This document shows, piece after piece, positions 13,265 through 25,689 of a DNA stretch of 64,000 nucleotides (positions are counted from its first letter, which is position 1; the number at the start of each line of letters is the position of its first letter). The notes under the pieces are model-generated. The model saw only the letters and a list, made by a program, of their open reading frames with translations, was not told the DNA's origin and did not search any database. Source of the DNA: Malachius bipustulatus (Eukaryota > Arthropoda > Insecta > Coleoptera > Melyridae); NCBI GenBank assembly GCA_910589415.1, contig OU342639.1:14888268-14952267 (forward strand). The letters run 5' to 3'. A program made the position numbers and the translations under genes.

Positions 13265-13450
13265 AATAAATAAATGCGGTATAATAAAGAGATTATATTA
13301 TTTAGGTGTTCAATGTATCTCGACACCAGTCTTAAGACCGCAGGGAACGCTCGCTGAAGCCAACCCTTGATCCAGCTCAAACTGTCGGTCTCCCGGTCTT
13401 CGCTCCGCAATCCAAGGCACCCCACCAACCTGGTGTACTTAACCAACTTG
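13265..13450 (-). repeat. LTR-like repeat, right copy
   Basis: This is the counterpart of 12,240-12,430 and would be the 5' LTR of the minus-strand gag remnant. Similarity covers about 160 bp with roughly one mismatch in ten by eye, so the element is not recent. The primer-binding site was not identified. Confidence 0.55.
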
Positions 13451-13629
13451 AGGATAATATTATTGGTCTCTTATCCTCGTCCTATAGAGGATGATCGGAC
13501 AGCCAGAACTTGTAGAGCGGTTACACAACTAATGTCATTTAATTCGTGTTTGTCTTATTAATAGTCGACTATGACAGAAAATGCATCACTTAACCATTTT
13601 TTTGTATCACCTTATCTAATCTTTTGTTT

Positions 13630-13755
13630 TTGTTTATACTATCCATCGTTTGTTTGTACATGATAAAAAAAAAATAAAGTGCAGACGCAAAATGTTGAAA
13701 TAATTTGAAAAATCTTCCGTATCTTCGCAACCGTCAATTTGCGGACCAATGATTA
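13630..13755 (-). repeat. Inverted copy of the 12,000-12,130 repeat
   Basis: Read on the minus strand this matches 12,000-12,130 on the plus strand, including GAAGATACGGA and TGTACAAACAAACGATGG. It abuts the R1-like remnant that starts near 13,860. Origin unknown; it is probably retroelement UTR. Confidence 0.5.
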
Positions 13756-13859
13756 GTGAGATCTTTTGAATTACTTTGGTCCATACTCCGTACTGAACTC
13801 TCTCCAAATAATCGATACTAATATTTTTTAACACCCTGCATAAACCACTGACGAGGAGA

Positions 13860-15040
13860 GGCAACTCTCCATCGACATGGAAACGCGCAAGTCTCGTTCT
13901 AATAAAAAGGGGGGATAAACCATCAAATAACCCAGCGGTACACATACCACTCTGCTTGGTGGACGTGGAAGGAAAAGTGTATGAGCAGATAATCCTTATC
14001 CGGCTCAAGCAAAAGATAACATGAACAGGTAGGCAGGGTAGGCAAGGTGGGCAAACCATAGGTACCATTATTAGGATCATATGAGTGGCGAGAGAAACGG
14101 CAAAGTATACCTGCGCACATCGCGAGATATGCGTTATGGTAACTATTGACGTCAAGAAAACCTTCAATAGCGCATCTCGGAAGCTGTGCTTAATATAATA
14201 ATAATAAATATAATAATTATGGAACCAGCGGGAACGGTCAAGACACTCACCATAGACAGTGGCGTCCTCAAGGGTTCGTTCTTGAACCCGTTGCATTGGA
14301 ATTTCTTATAAAACGATCTGCTGGAATTATAAATTCCTAAGGAGGTGGAACTGATCAGGTTTACGGACGATTTTGCATTACTCGCGAATGACCGCAGCCC
14401 CAAAATATAGACGGAATTGACAGATATGGCGTTGCACAAAGTATCACACTGGATTACTAAAAATGGACTGGAACTGACCAAAGAAGATGGAGGCAGTCGT
14501 CTTGAAAACCACTCAAAAAAATGATGCCAATATACCTCACCGTACAAAGGGTCCCAAGCCGAACCATCAACTATCTGCGAACCAAACTAACTAACTTACC
14601 TTCTTGGAGCACGTGAAGAGGTCAATAGCGAAGGCGGGAAAGACTGTCACTGTCCAATATTCTCCAAAACGAGAATATTATCAAGCGTGATCCATTCGCA
14701 GTTGCTGTATGCGGCACATTCGTGGAATGTGGTGACCGACAACAACAGGCCAACAACGCAACTGTCGAGCATTCAGATGTCAAAGAATCTGCAGTAACTA
14801 CTAGACGATTTCAAAAGAGGGGAAGGAGTGATATCGGGCATACCACCTATTGAACTCCTTATTGAGCAGGAAAGATGGGAGAGCGGTACCCATGAGAGAT
14901 GGACAATCTCATACCTGACATCCAAAAGTTGACCGAGAGGCCCTCCGGAGAGATCGACTACTTCCTTAACCAGGTACTGTTGGGGAATAGGTTCTTTAGA
15001 GACTACCTCCATCGAAGCTCACGGGTAACGTGAGAATAAG
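13860..15040 (+). pseudogene. Degraded R1-clade-like non-LTR reverse transcriptase
   Basis: Plus-strand motifs appear in the expected order but in shifting frames. PLCLVDVEGKVYEQIILIRL (RT entry) is at about 13,940-14,005 and MVTIDVKKTFNSAS (motif A, D present) at about 14,135-14,175. A GVLKGSFLNPLHWNF segment equivalent to G-V-P-Q-G-S is at about 14,265-14,310, and LIRFTDDFALLAND (catalytic DD) at about 14,350-14,395. HSQLLYAAHSWNVVT is at about 14,695-14,740. A C-terminal segment ERPSGEIDYFLNQVL ending in YLHR, typical of R1-like C-termini, is at about 14,935-15,015. Stops and frameshifts make it inactive. A minus-strand open frame across this region is only its antisense shadow. Confidence 0.72.
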
Positions 15041-15049
15041 CTTTCTGGA

Positions 15050-16024
15050 GAGGACAGGGAAAACCGTCGATGTCAAGAATTGCATGGCTCATAGAGCACT
15101 CCCTTTTCTTGAATTTGGTAAAGACAAAATGCGTTTTCTATCGGACCCGCCAGGCTGATCTGAGACCTGGTTCATCTCCTGATTATGATATTTCTGTCGA
15201 TGGTTCTGATCTCGACCGTGCTGGATCGGTTAAATTCCTAGGAGTGGAGATCGATGAACACCTCACTTTTAGAAACCATTGTAAAAAACTTTCAAATAAA
15301 CTGAATTCCATTTGCTTCCAGATGAGGATGCTGCGTAGAGTTATAGACCGGGACGGGTTGCTACGTTTCTATCATGGTCAGGTACAGGGTAGGATCGGGT
15401 ATGGAATATTGGTATGGGGTAGTTCTGCCGGTGTGTGTGATGTGTTCCTGAGTCAGAAAAGGATAATCAGAGCAATGCTCAATCTTCCCGCTACAAAGTC
15501 TTGTAGGGGATTGTTTCGGAAGCTCAAAATATTGCCAGTGTATGGGCTTTACATACACGAGATCCTGACTCACATCCATTCGAACAGGAACACCTATATA
15601 ACAAATAGATCTCTTCATGAGCATGACACGCGCATTAGGGATTAATTCCATGTGCCCATTGCTAGATTGTCGCTTTATCAGGGGTCGTCTGGCGTGATGG
15701 GTTTGAGACTATATAATGCTTTGCCTGGTGGCATTAAACAGCTGCATCTGCCCATTTTCAAAAAAAGAGTTAAAGCTATGCTCCTGGAAATAAGTCCTTA
15801 CTCTATTGCAGAGTTTCTGGAGGGGATGAAGTGCTGGCGGCCTGACCCACGTAATTAGGAATATACGAGTGTATAGTGTCGATGTTATTTATGTTAGAAT
15901 CTTAAGACTCTTGAATGTGTGGTACCTATTGTAAATTTTTGTTTATATGTTGACGTGTCCTACAGCTTTGTAAATGGCTCTGCTGGATGAAAAAATAAAC
16001 TAAACTAAACTAAACTAAACTAAG
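15050..16024 (+). pseudogene. 5'-truncated non-LTR retrotransposon with a pentamer tail
   Basis: A frame from about 15,070 to 15,645 contains the RT thumb (VKFLGVEIDEHLTFRNHCKK, then RIGYGILVWGSSAG). A single stop at about 15,643 interrupts it and the same frame resumes to 15,858 (GLRLYNALPGGIKQL). The catalytic palm is missing, so the copy is 5'-truncated. The 3' end is marked by a tandem (TAAAC)n-type tail at about 15,998-16,023. Simple-repeat rather than poly(A) tails are characteristic of several CR1-related and I-group elements. Only one stop in about 260 codons suggests a fairly recent insertion next to the older R1-like remnant. Confidence 0.75.
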
Positions 16025-17080
16025 AATTACGCTGGAGGATTGGTAGATGTGGGGGAAACATGAACTACATACGATACAATACGACAGATCATTGAGACCA
16101 AAAAAAGAGACGAAATATAAATAAATGACAGCTCTCGCACTCAAGAAACGTGAAAACGTGTATCTATGTGGGGAGCGAGAGAAGGGGGGTTTAGTCGATA
16201 GGAGTCCGACGCTATCCACCAGGATGTCCATGAGGATTCCCGTCGCCCACTCAAAAGAAAACAAATATGAGGAATAAGCAAAGATTTTACTGGCCGAAAA
16301 AGTAGGCTTGAATGGTCGGGAACGTGGAAGGAGGCAAAAGTATGTTGAAAAAAGTAGGATGCAGCAGAAGAGGAAATCTCAGGTTGAGGTCGAGGTTCAT
16401 ATTGACAGATAGTTGAACCAGAGACGTAAGATGTAAGATTATTCTACTTCAAATTAATCGGTGGTTTGAAAAAATTACATTTTCCAAACAAATATATATA
16501 AATGAAAATGTAAAGTGAATCCAGCTTTCAATTTAAAAAAAAACTTACTAAAAAGAGAAGTGATAAATGTACAAAAACCGAAATCTATTTCTGTTAATAC
16601 GGTTGAATCTATTAATATTAAAATATCTCAATTATTGATCAAGTTCTTAAACTGAGCGAAACAAAATTCTATAAATGGAAAAATCTCTTTACACAGTGAC
16701 CGTCATAAAGGTGGCATCAAATAATGAGGCATATTATCACTTTTTATAAAACAAAAACTATATTTCGGAAGGCGTATTAAGTCCTTATAAGTCATTCCGA
16801 GGGAGTATTATTTAGTCAGAGAATGGTGTTGTTTGAAACTGTCAAAATTTAAAATTAAATTTTCAATCAAATTTTCATTTTATCTGTAAAAATCAGGTTT
16901 TGGCATATTTGAATATTTTCTTTTTTCATGATAAGGGCTTAATATAACTTAGGACAAACTGTTGTCGTTCGTAAGTTTTTTCAGGTATACATCTATATAT
17001 CAGGTACATTAATATACTATATACTGCAGACAACCTTTAATGTATTTTTCAGTGTTTATTTTTTTTTTATGAATCACTCA
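16025..17080. other. Gene-free AT-rich stretch
   Basis: No coding segment or repeat structure that I can support. The sequence is AT-rich with short oligo-A/T runs. Confidence 0.45.
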
Positions 17081-18120
17081 TGGCATCTACCTAAGGCCAT
17101 AAGATAAGTATGGTATCCTCGAGTTGAAGTGCATGCTAATATGACAACAATGGCCGTACTGTAAGCTCGACGGGTGCTAAAGCCTTCCCGCCGAGCCCGA
17201 CGGGTATAAACTGCCAACGCTGACCTCTTATCCTTTACGTCCTAAACACACTAGTTAGGGAAAGGAGGCCGACGCGAAGGATTAACTGACATAACTGTCC
17301 CGCATAATAAACAACGCACCCACTCGTATAGATCATTCCGTTCCTACTAGAACTAGAACAATGTCTATACGACAGCTTGGATAGGAGGCGCTTTGCTGTT
17401 ATCCTGCCGAGTGCCGAGAATATGTTTCATCTCTAACAAATAGTACCATCACCAACTTGCCCGTCTTTCTGAAACACCAACACCACACACCCCGCCGTAT
17501 AGGCAACATTGATTGCGAAATTTTCTTCAAAAACTTCAGTCATAAAACAAACCTACGAATCTCAAAAACAAAAATCTACAAGACTGGTGACTGGTGACAC
17601 TGAATCGTTCGTTATACGTATACGCAGTTCAGGTTACTTACAAAGAGAATGTTAATTTAATAGATAATAAATACAATATACATGTTATAATTAAATATAC
17701 TTTTAATTAAGTATAATACGTATAATAATAAAATCCAAAAATCTCATCTATTTAGGATTGAAAAATAGCTGAATCAGTATACTGAAAAAGTATACACCTG
17801 AGGCGGACACTGAGCTCGCTGATCTTGAACCGCAACATGGACCATCTGACCGCAAATTTACAAACTTTATCTACACGAATGATATTGTACTTATCAGAGA
17901 AACCCCTGGAGACCTGGAAGGTCTATAGAGACCGCTAGTTTAAAAATAAACCATCAAAAGAAGGAATACACGCGGTGATGCTTTTCCAACTCCCGCCAAC
18001 ACAGCACAATAAATGCTTCAGATCCTTATTTAAGAGAAGTTGTCTGATTCAAGAACAATGATGGCTCAATCGACGCAGACATTACGCATTGCATGGGTAC
18101 GTATAGAAACGGTGGCGTAT
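17080..18120 (+). pseudogene. Rearranged RTE-like retrotransposon remnants
   Basis: A GC-richer stretch at 17,150-17,450 looks like retroelement leader or ORF remnant. Plus-strand fragments include LRISKTKIYKT at about 17,550-17,585, resembling the C-terminal RT segment of RTE elements. FIYTNDIVLIRETPGDLEGL at about 17,865-17,930 is equivalent to the Y-A-D-D box with N for the first A position. NDGSIDADI follows near 18,055-18,085. The C-terminal piece precedes the catalytic piece, so at least one rearrangement occurred. No frame is intact. Confidence 0.5.
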
Positions 18121-18127
18121 AAATTAT

Positions 18128-20734
<2,607 letters not shown>

Positions 20735-23050
20735 TTACCTGTCCTCTTCTACTGCGTTCTCTCTACTGTTGTTAGAGTTATTTCTTACTTTTCTTTCAGA
20801 ATCCAATGCGATCAGGTAAGTGTAAATTTGGCTGAGGCCTGAGATGTCACTCCGTTTATTAATGGCATTGGGTTCTTGTGAAATTCTGCACATTTCTTTA
20901 AAAGTTCTTCTTATCAGGGAACGGTCTTCGTCTAAGATAGAGGCTGCTTCGTAGTTGGGACTGTGGTTTTCTTTGATGACATGTTCTGCTAATGCGCACG
21001 AGTTCTTCAAATTTCTGCAGTCGCTCTTGTGTGAGCAGATTCTGGATTTCAGGCTCCTTGTAGTCTGGCCGATGTAGACTGCCGTGCAGTCCCTGCAAGG
21101 GATCCTATAAACTACATTACATTTGTTGTGTGTTTCTATCTTGTCTTTAACTCTTGAGAATAGTTGATTTATCGTACTAACATTTTTCATCGCTATCTTA
21201 ATTTGTAGTGGTCTTAGCAACTTCATGAGGTTGTCTGAAACTGTTTTTATGTAGGGTAATGTACCAAATTTTCTTCTGGTTATTGTCACTTGGTTGTTGT
21301 CATTTGGCTGCTGTGAGTCCCTGTTTGTCAATACCTCGTCTACGATTGGGCTGTTCAGGACACTGTTCAGTAACTTCCTAGGATATGAATTACTAATTAG
21401 GGTTGTTCTCAATTTTTCTATGCTTTGGTTGTAATAGTCAGGATGGCAAATTTTGTGGATGCGATCTCTTAAGTTCTTAATTACATTAATTTTCATACCT
21501 ATCCTATGTGCTGAAAAGTAGTTCAGGTATCTACCCGAGTTGGTTGGTTTTACATACCAGTCTAAGTTAATTGTTTGTGTTGTTGTTCTGATTACGAGTG
21601 TATCCAGGAATGGAACTCCTTGTCTGTCATTCTCTCTTTCTACCGTAAACTGTACTTTGCTGTTGTAAGAGTTGAAAACTGTGACTATCTCTTCTATTTT
21701 TTCTTCAGGTACTGCACAAATCAGGTCATCTACGTATTTCTTGATAAAGTCCGGTCGGAAGGTCAATTGTGGGATACATGTGTCAAGTAGATCGTCCATA
21801 ATATATTGCGCTAGGATCGGAGAGTTACTGCTACCCATTGGCGTGCCTAGAATCTGTTTGTAGTATACTCCCTTGTAAGTGAAGTAAGTAGTGTCAAAGA
21901 CAAACTCAACCGCCTCGATGAACTTCTTCTTAGGAATCATTGTATGTTGTTCTATTGTGTTCCATCTTGTGTTTATACTATTTATGACCAGTTCTTTGGG
22001 AATATTTGAGAATAAAGAAACAACATCTAAACTTATTATCACAAAACCCTGGGGTATAGTTCTGTTATTAGCGAACTTTGCAAATTCAAAGGAATCTTTA
22101 ATATAGTAGTCATTGTTTATGTCATAAGATTGTGTAAGGATGTCAGTCACCAATTGTGCGATTCCTTTATTCGGAGAATTATTAGAAGCTATCACTGGTC
22201 TTAGGCATACTGGGTTTTTGTGAATTTTTGGAAGGCCGTAGTATTTTGGTGCATTGCCTTTGTAAAAAGAATAATGTTTGGCCATCTCTTGTGTAATGTG
22301 GCCTTTCTTTTTCATCTCACTAATAATTTTGTTGGCTTTCTGTTCAATCGTGGTAGTTGGGTCCCTATTCAACACTTTGTAATATGTCTGGTCATTGAGT
22401 ATGTTATAAGTTAATTCATCGTAATTTGTCCTATTCATTAAAACTGTCACACCCCCCTTATCTGCGTTAAGTGCTAGCAATTCTGGATTGTTCCTTAAAA
22501 ATCTCTTACATTCTCCGACTAAGGAGTGGATAAATTCCCTACTCTGATATTTTTCATGATAAAAGTTTGTTACAATGTTTGCTGATCTCGCTGCAATCAG
22601 GTCTCTAACCCGCGGAGGTTCGGCTTTGATATTCATTTCTATCTCTGATAGTAGATGGACAATTGATAAATCATTAGGTTGAGTATTTAAGCAAAATTTA
22701 GGGCCTAGTGCCAATATTTTCTGGAATTTCTCTGGTACTTCTATGTTAGAGATATTTTTTAACCATTTATCTGACGTTTTGATTTGGTCCACCTTCTCTT
22801 TGCATTTCCTCAACAATTTTGATCTTTGCCTATTATTAACCAAATGGTAAGAGTGGTTATACTTAATTTTGACTCTACTTTTAAATTCGTACCAGGTATG
22901 TCTTGGTAATACACCGCTGTTTAGGATGTAATAAGGATGTAATAAGGATGTAATAGATAGGGAAGCTGATTTCGCGAGATTGGCAGGCCTAATTGCCGAT
23001 TGAGATCCACGATGCAGCGCAAAGTGGATTTTCGGTTGATTTGAAGTCAT
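20735..23050 (-). CDS. Penelope-like element polyprotein: reverse transcriptase plus GIY-YIG endonuclease
   Basis: An intact 771-residue frame. The reverse transcriptase occupies about residues 200-500. It shows the entry segment KYYGLPKIHKNP with CLRPVIASNNSPNKG (about 269-295), motif A VIISLDVVSLFSNIP (337-351), LGTPMGSSNSPILAQY (401-416), the catalytic KKYVDDLICAV (437-447) and VPFLDTLVIR (479-488). The C-terminal GIY-YIG nuclease spans about 645-735: VVYRIPCRDC, then VYIGQTTRSLKSRICSH, with a conserved downstream E at 694. Penelope-like enzymes use this nuclease to open the target and prime cDNA synthesis. No stop or frameshift is visible, so the copy could be active. The first 20 or so residues are encoded inside the last monomer of the adjoining tandem array, so the true initiator may be at 23,050 or further downstream. 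A short duplicated phrase (GGATGTAATAA) near 22,925-22,950 also falls in the N-terminus. Confidence 0.93.
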   Translation of the reverse strand: MTSNQPKIHFALHRGSQSAIRPANLAKSASLSITSLLHPYYILNSGVLPRHTWYEFKSRVKIKYNHSYHLVNNRQRSKLLRKCKEKVDQIKTSDKWLKNISNIEVPEKFQKILALGPKFCLNTQPNDLSIVHLLSEIEMNIKAEPPRVRDLIAARSANIVTNFYHEKYQSREFIHSLVGECKRFLRNNPELLALNADKGGVTVLMNRTNYDELTYNILNDQTYYKVLNRDPTTTIEQKANKIISEMKKKGHITQEMAKHYSFYKGNAPKYYGLPKIHKNPVCLRPVIASNNSPNKGIAQLVTDILTQSYDINNDYYIKDSFEFAKFANNRTIPQGFVIISLDVVSLFSNIPKELVINSINTRWNTIEQHTMIPKKKFIEAVEFVFDTTYFTYKGVYYKQILGTPMGSSNSPILAQYIMDDLLDTCIPQLTFRPDFIKKYVDDLICAVPEEKIEEIVTVFNSYNSKVQFTVERENDRQGVPFLDTLVIRTTTQTINLDWYVKPTNSGRYLNYFSAHRIGMKINVIKNLRDRIHKICHPDYYNQSIEKLRTTLISNSYPRKLLNSVLNSPIVDEVLTNRDSQQPNDNNQVTITRRKFGTLPYIKTVSDNLMKLLRPLQIKIAMKNVSTINQLFSRVKDKIETHNKCNVVYRIPCRDCTAVYIGQTTRSLKSRICSHKSDCRNLKNSCALAEHVIKENHSPNYEAASILDEDRSLIRRTFKEMCRISQEPNAINKRSDISGLSQIYTYLIALDSERKVRNNSNNSRENAVEEDR

Positions 23051-24897
23051 CGAGCAACTCGCGACATGAAATTAGGTATTTAAGACTGCAATGTTGCCAA
23101 TTCTGTTGATATTTTTGCGATCGCGTCAAAGATCCTGTCGCAGAAAATTATTTCAAAATTGAAGCCGATTCAGATTCACGATGCAGCGCAAAGTGGATTT
23201 TCGATTGATTTGAAGTCATCGAGCAACTCGCGACATGAAATTAGGTATTTAAGACCGCACTGTTGCCAATTCTGTTAATATTTTTGCGATCGCGCCAAAG
23301 ATCCTGTCACAGAAAATTATTTCAAAATTGATGTCGATTCAGGTTCATGATGCAGCGCAAAGTGGATTTTCGATTGATTTGAAGTCATCGAGCAACTCGC
23401 GACATGAAATTAGCTATTTAAGACCGCACTGTTGCCAATTCTGAATTTTTTTTACGATCGCGCAGAAGATACTGTCACAGAAAAATATTTCAAAATTGAT
23501 GCCGATTGAGATCCACAATGCAGCGCAAAGTGGATTTTCGGTTGATTTGAAGTCATCGAGCAACTCGCGACATGAAATTAGGTATTTAAGACTGCACTGT
23601 TGCCAATTCTGTTAATATTTTTGCGATCGCGCAGAAGATCCTGTCGCAGAAAATTATTTCAAAATTGAAGCCGATTCAGATCCACGATGCAGCGCAAAGT
23701 GGATTTTCGGTTGATTTGAAGTCATCGAGCAACTCGCGACATGAACTTAGGTATTTAAGATCGCACTGTTGCCAATTCTGAATTTTTTTACGATCGCGCA
23801 GAAGATCCTGTCACAGAAAAATATTTCAAAATTGATGCCGATTGAGATCCACGATGCAGCGCAAAGTGGATTTTCGGTTGATTTGAAGTCATCGAGCAAC
23901 TCGCGACATGAAATTAGGTATTTAAGACCGCACTGTTGCCAATTCTGTTAATATTTTTGCGATCGCGCCAAAGATCCTGTCGCAGAAAATTATTTCAAAA
24001 TTGAAGCCGATTCAGGTTCATGATGCAGCGCAAAGTGGATTTTCGATTGATTTGAAGTCATCGAGCAACTCGCGACATGAAATTAGGTATTTAAGACCGC
24101 ACTGTTGCCAATTCTGTTAATATTTTTGCGATCGCGCCAAAGATCCTGTCACAGAAAATTATTTCAAAATTGATGTCGATTCAGGTTCATGATGCAGCGC
24201 AAAGTGGATTTTCGATTGATTTGAAGTCATCGAGCAACTCGCGACATGAAATTAGCTATTTAAGACCGCACTGTTGCCAATTCTGAATTTTTTTTACGAT
24301 CGCGCAGAAGATACTGTCACAGAAAAATATTTCAAAATTGATGCCGATTGAGATCCACAATGCAGCGCAAAGTGGATTTTCGGTTGATTTGAAGTCATCG
24401 AGCAACTCGCGACATGAAATTAGGTATTTAAGACTGCACTGTTGCCAATTCTGTTAATATTTTTGCGATCGCGCAGAAGATCCTGTCGCAGAAAATTATT
24501 TCAAAATTGAAGCCGATTCAGATCCACGATGCAGCGCAAAGTGGATTTTCGGTTGATTTGAAGTCATCGAGCAACTCGCGACATGAACTTAGGTATTTAA
24601 GACTGCACTGTTGCCAATTCTGAATTTTTTTTTACGATCGCGCAGAAGATCCTGTCACAGAAAAATATTTCAAAATTGATGCCGTTTGAGATCCACGATG
24701 CAGCGCAAAGTGGATTTTCGGTTGATTTGAAGTCATCGAGCAACTCGCGACATGAAATTAGGTATTTAAGACCACACTGTTGCCAATTCTGAAAATATTT
24801 TTTCGATCGCGCCGAAGATCCTGTCGCAGAAAATTATTTCAAAATTGATGCCGATTGAGATCCACTATGCAGCGCAAAGTGGATTTCCGGTTGATTT
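22980..24897 (-). repeat. Tandem array of about 169-bp monomers with a five-monomer higher-order period
   Basis: The word ATGCAGCGCAAAGTGGA recurs 12 times between 23,011 and 24,883 at spacings of about 167-170 bp (mean about 168.6). Each monomer also carries CATCGAGCAACTCGCGACAT, a TATTTAAGA word and GCGATCGCG or ACGATCGCG. Two rare variants, ATTAGCTATTTAAG and GAAGATACTGTCAC, each occur twice, 841-842 bp apart. Blocks of five monomers were therefore amplified as a unit. The array abuts and overlaps the start of the Penelope-like ORF on its 5' side. On the minus strand every monomer supplies an ATG in the same context as the ORF start. It could be the element's own promoter/5' UTR array or a satellite into which the element inserted. 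Confidence 0.93.
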
Positions 24898-25079
24898 AAG
24901 AATAAGCATAAAATTGTGCAACTTAATATCTAATTTAACCGATTTCGTATCTCCAACCGCTTCCAAGTAAATTAAAGTTTCCTATACAGTTACTGTCTTC
25001 ATAACGTGTAACGGTTACTAATTTCCCCTCCATCCCCTCCACTTTATCAAGGACCTCACATCATCCTTAATAAGAATAT

Positions 25080-25205
25080 ATTAACTGCAAACAGTTTTTG
25101 AGGTCCGACCGCAAAAGCTCTATTTGCGACCGCAAAAGCAGTTTGGACTGCAAAGCATCCCTTCGGAGTAAATAAAAGACCGCAAATCATCCCGTTAAGA
25201 AAGAT
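25080..25205. repeat. Short irregular repeats of CCGCAAA/CTGCAAA
   Basis: The 7-base word (C/T)CGCAAA or CTGCAAA occurs about six times in 120 bp (for example GACCGCAAAAGC, GACTGCAAAGCATCCC, GACCGCAAATCATCCC). No coding sense is evident. It lies between the tandem array and the palindrome and ends in a short TA tract. Confidence 0.6.
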
Positions 25206-25338
25206 ATATATATATATATATAATAATGATGATGTTAATGAGCGCAAAGAATTAAAAATTCAAAATAAAATTTAACGGGCATATCGCTCTAACCTAGGGC
25301 TTCCTGAGGCAGACCTGACACACAGAGCCATCCAGTCA

Positions 25339-25400
25339 TCTCGAAGCTGCAGACAACGTTGTTTCGGTCTCTTAGACCTCATCAGTACAGCACATCGAGA
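25339..25400 (-). ncRNA. Hammerhead self-cleaving ribozyme (minus-strand copy)
   Basis: Exact inverted counterpart of the plus-strand ribozyme at 25,527-25,588, with all core bases conserved. It is in the sense orientation relative to the Penelope-like ORF at 20,735-23,050 and lies about 2.3 kb upstream of it, so a long transcript of the element would contain it. Predicted cleavage is just 3' of the C whose plus-strand partner is position 25,352. Confidence 0.88.
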
Positions 25401-25526
25401 AATAACTAGAGGATGCATGCCAGGCCAGCACAGGAAGCCAACTATTGAGGTCACGGAGTTCCGTGTCACCTCTTTATTCATATAGTTGGCTTCCTGTGCT
25501 GGCCTGGCATGCATCCTCTAGTTATT

Positions 25527-25588
25527 TCTCGATGTGCTGTACTGATGAGGTCTAAGAGACCGAAACAACGTTGTCTGCAGCTTCGAGA
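25527..25588 (+). ncRNA. Hammerhead self-cleaving ribozyme (plus-strand copy)
   Basis: All elements are present. Stem I pairs GCTGTA (25,536-25,541) with TGCAGC (25,576-25,581), one G-T pair. It extends through an internal loop by TCTCGA (25,527-25,532) against TCGAGA (25,583-25,588). The core CTGATGA is at 25,542-25,548. Stem II is GGTCT/AGACC (25,549-25,553 and 25,557-25,561) with an AAG loop, followed by GAA at 25,562-25,564. Stem III is ACAAC/GTTGT (25,565-25,574) with no loop, and the cleavage-site C is 25,575. A loopless palindromic stem III cannot close within one molecule unless pairs open. Known hammerheads with such short stems act as dimers, so head-to-tail or bimolecular folding is likely. 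Hammerheads are established components of Penelope-like elements. Confidence 0.92.
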
Positions 25589-25689
25589 TGACTGGATGGC
25601 TCTGTGTGTCAGGTCTGCCTCAGGAAGCCCTAGGTTAGAGCGATATGCCCGTTAAATTTTATTTTGAATTTTTATATATTTATATATAT

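Larger units (their letters stand above)
25250..25677. repeat. 430-bp near-perfect palindrome carrying two hammerhead ribozymes
   Basis: The arms 25,250-25,445 and 25,482-25,677 are inverted copies (paired coordinates sum to 50,927). They are identical as far as I can read. The central 36 bp contain a smaller inverted repeat (GAGGTCACGG against CCGTGTCACCTC). The word TTAACGGGCATATCGCTCT marks the outer edge. The palindrome is bounded on both sides by TA-rich tracts and lies directly inside the right arm of the 9.2-kb inverted repeat. Each arm contains one complete hammerhead ribozyme, in opposite orientations. Confidence 0.92.

Noticed and set aside
13634..14296. 220-codon open frame on the minus strand
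   Set aside because: It is antisense to a recognisable plus-strand reverse transcriptase remnant and has no motif of its own.
22980..24897. Possible CRISPR-like array of regularly spaced repeats
   Set aside because: The repetition covers whole monomers of about 169 bp rather than short repeats with unique spacers. This is a eukaryotic tandem array.
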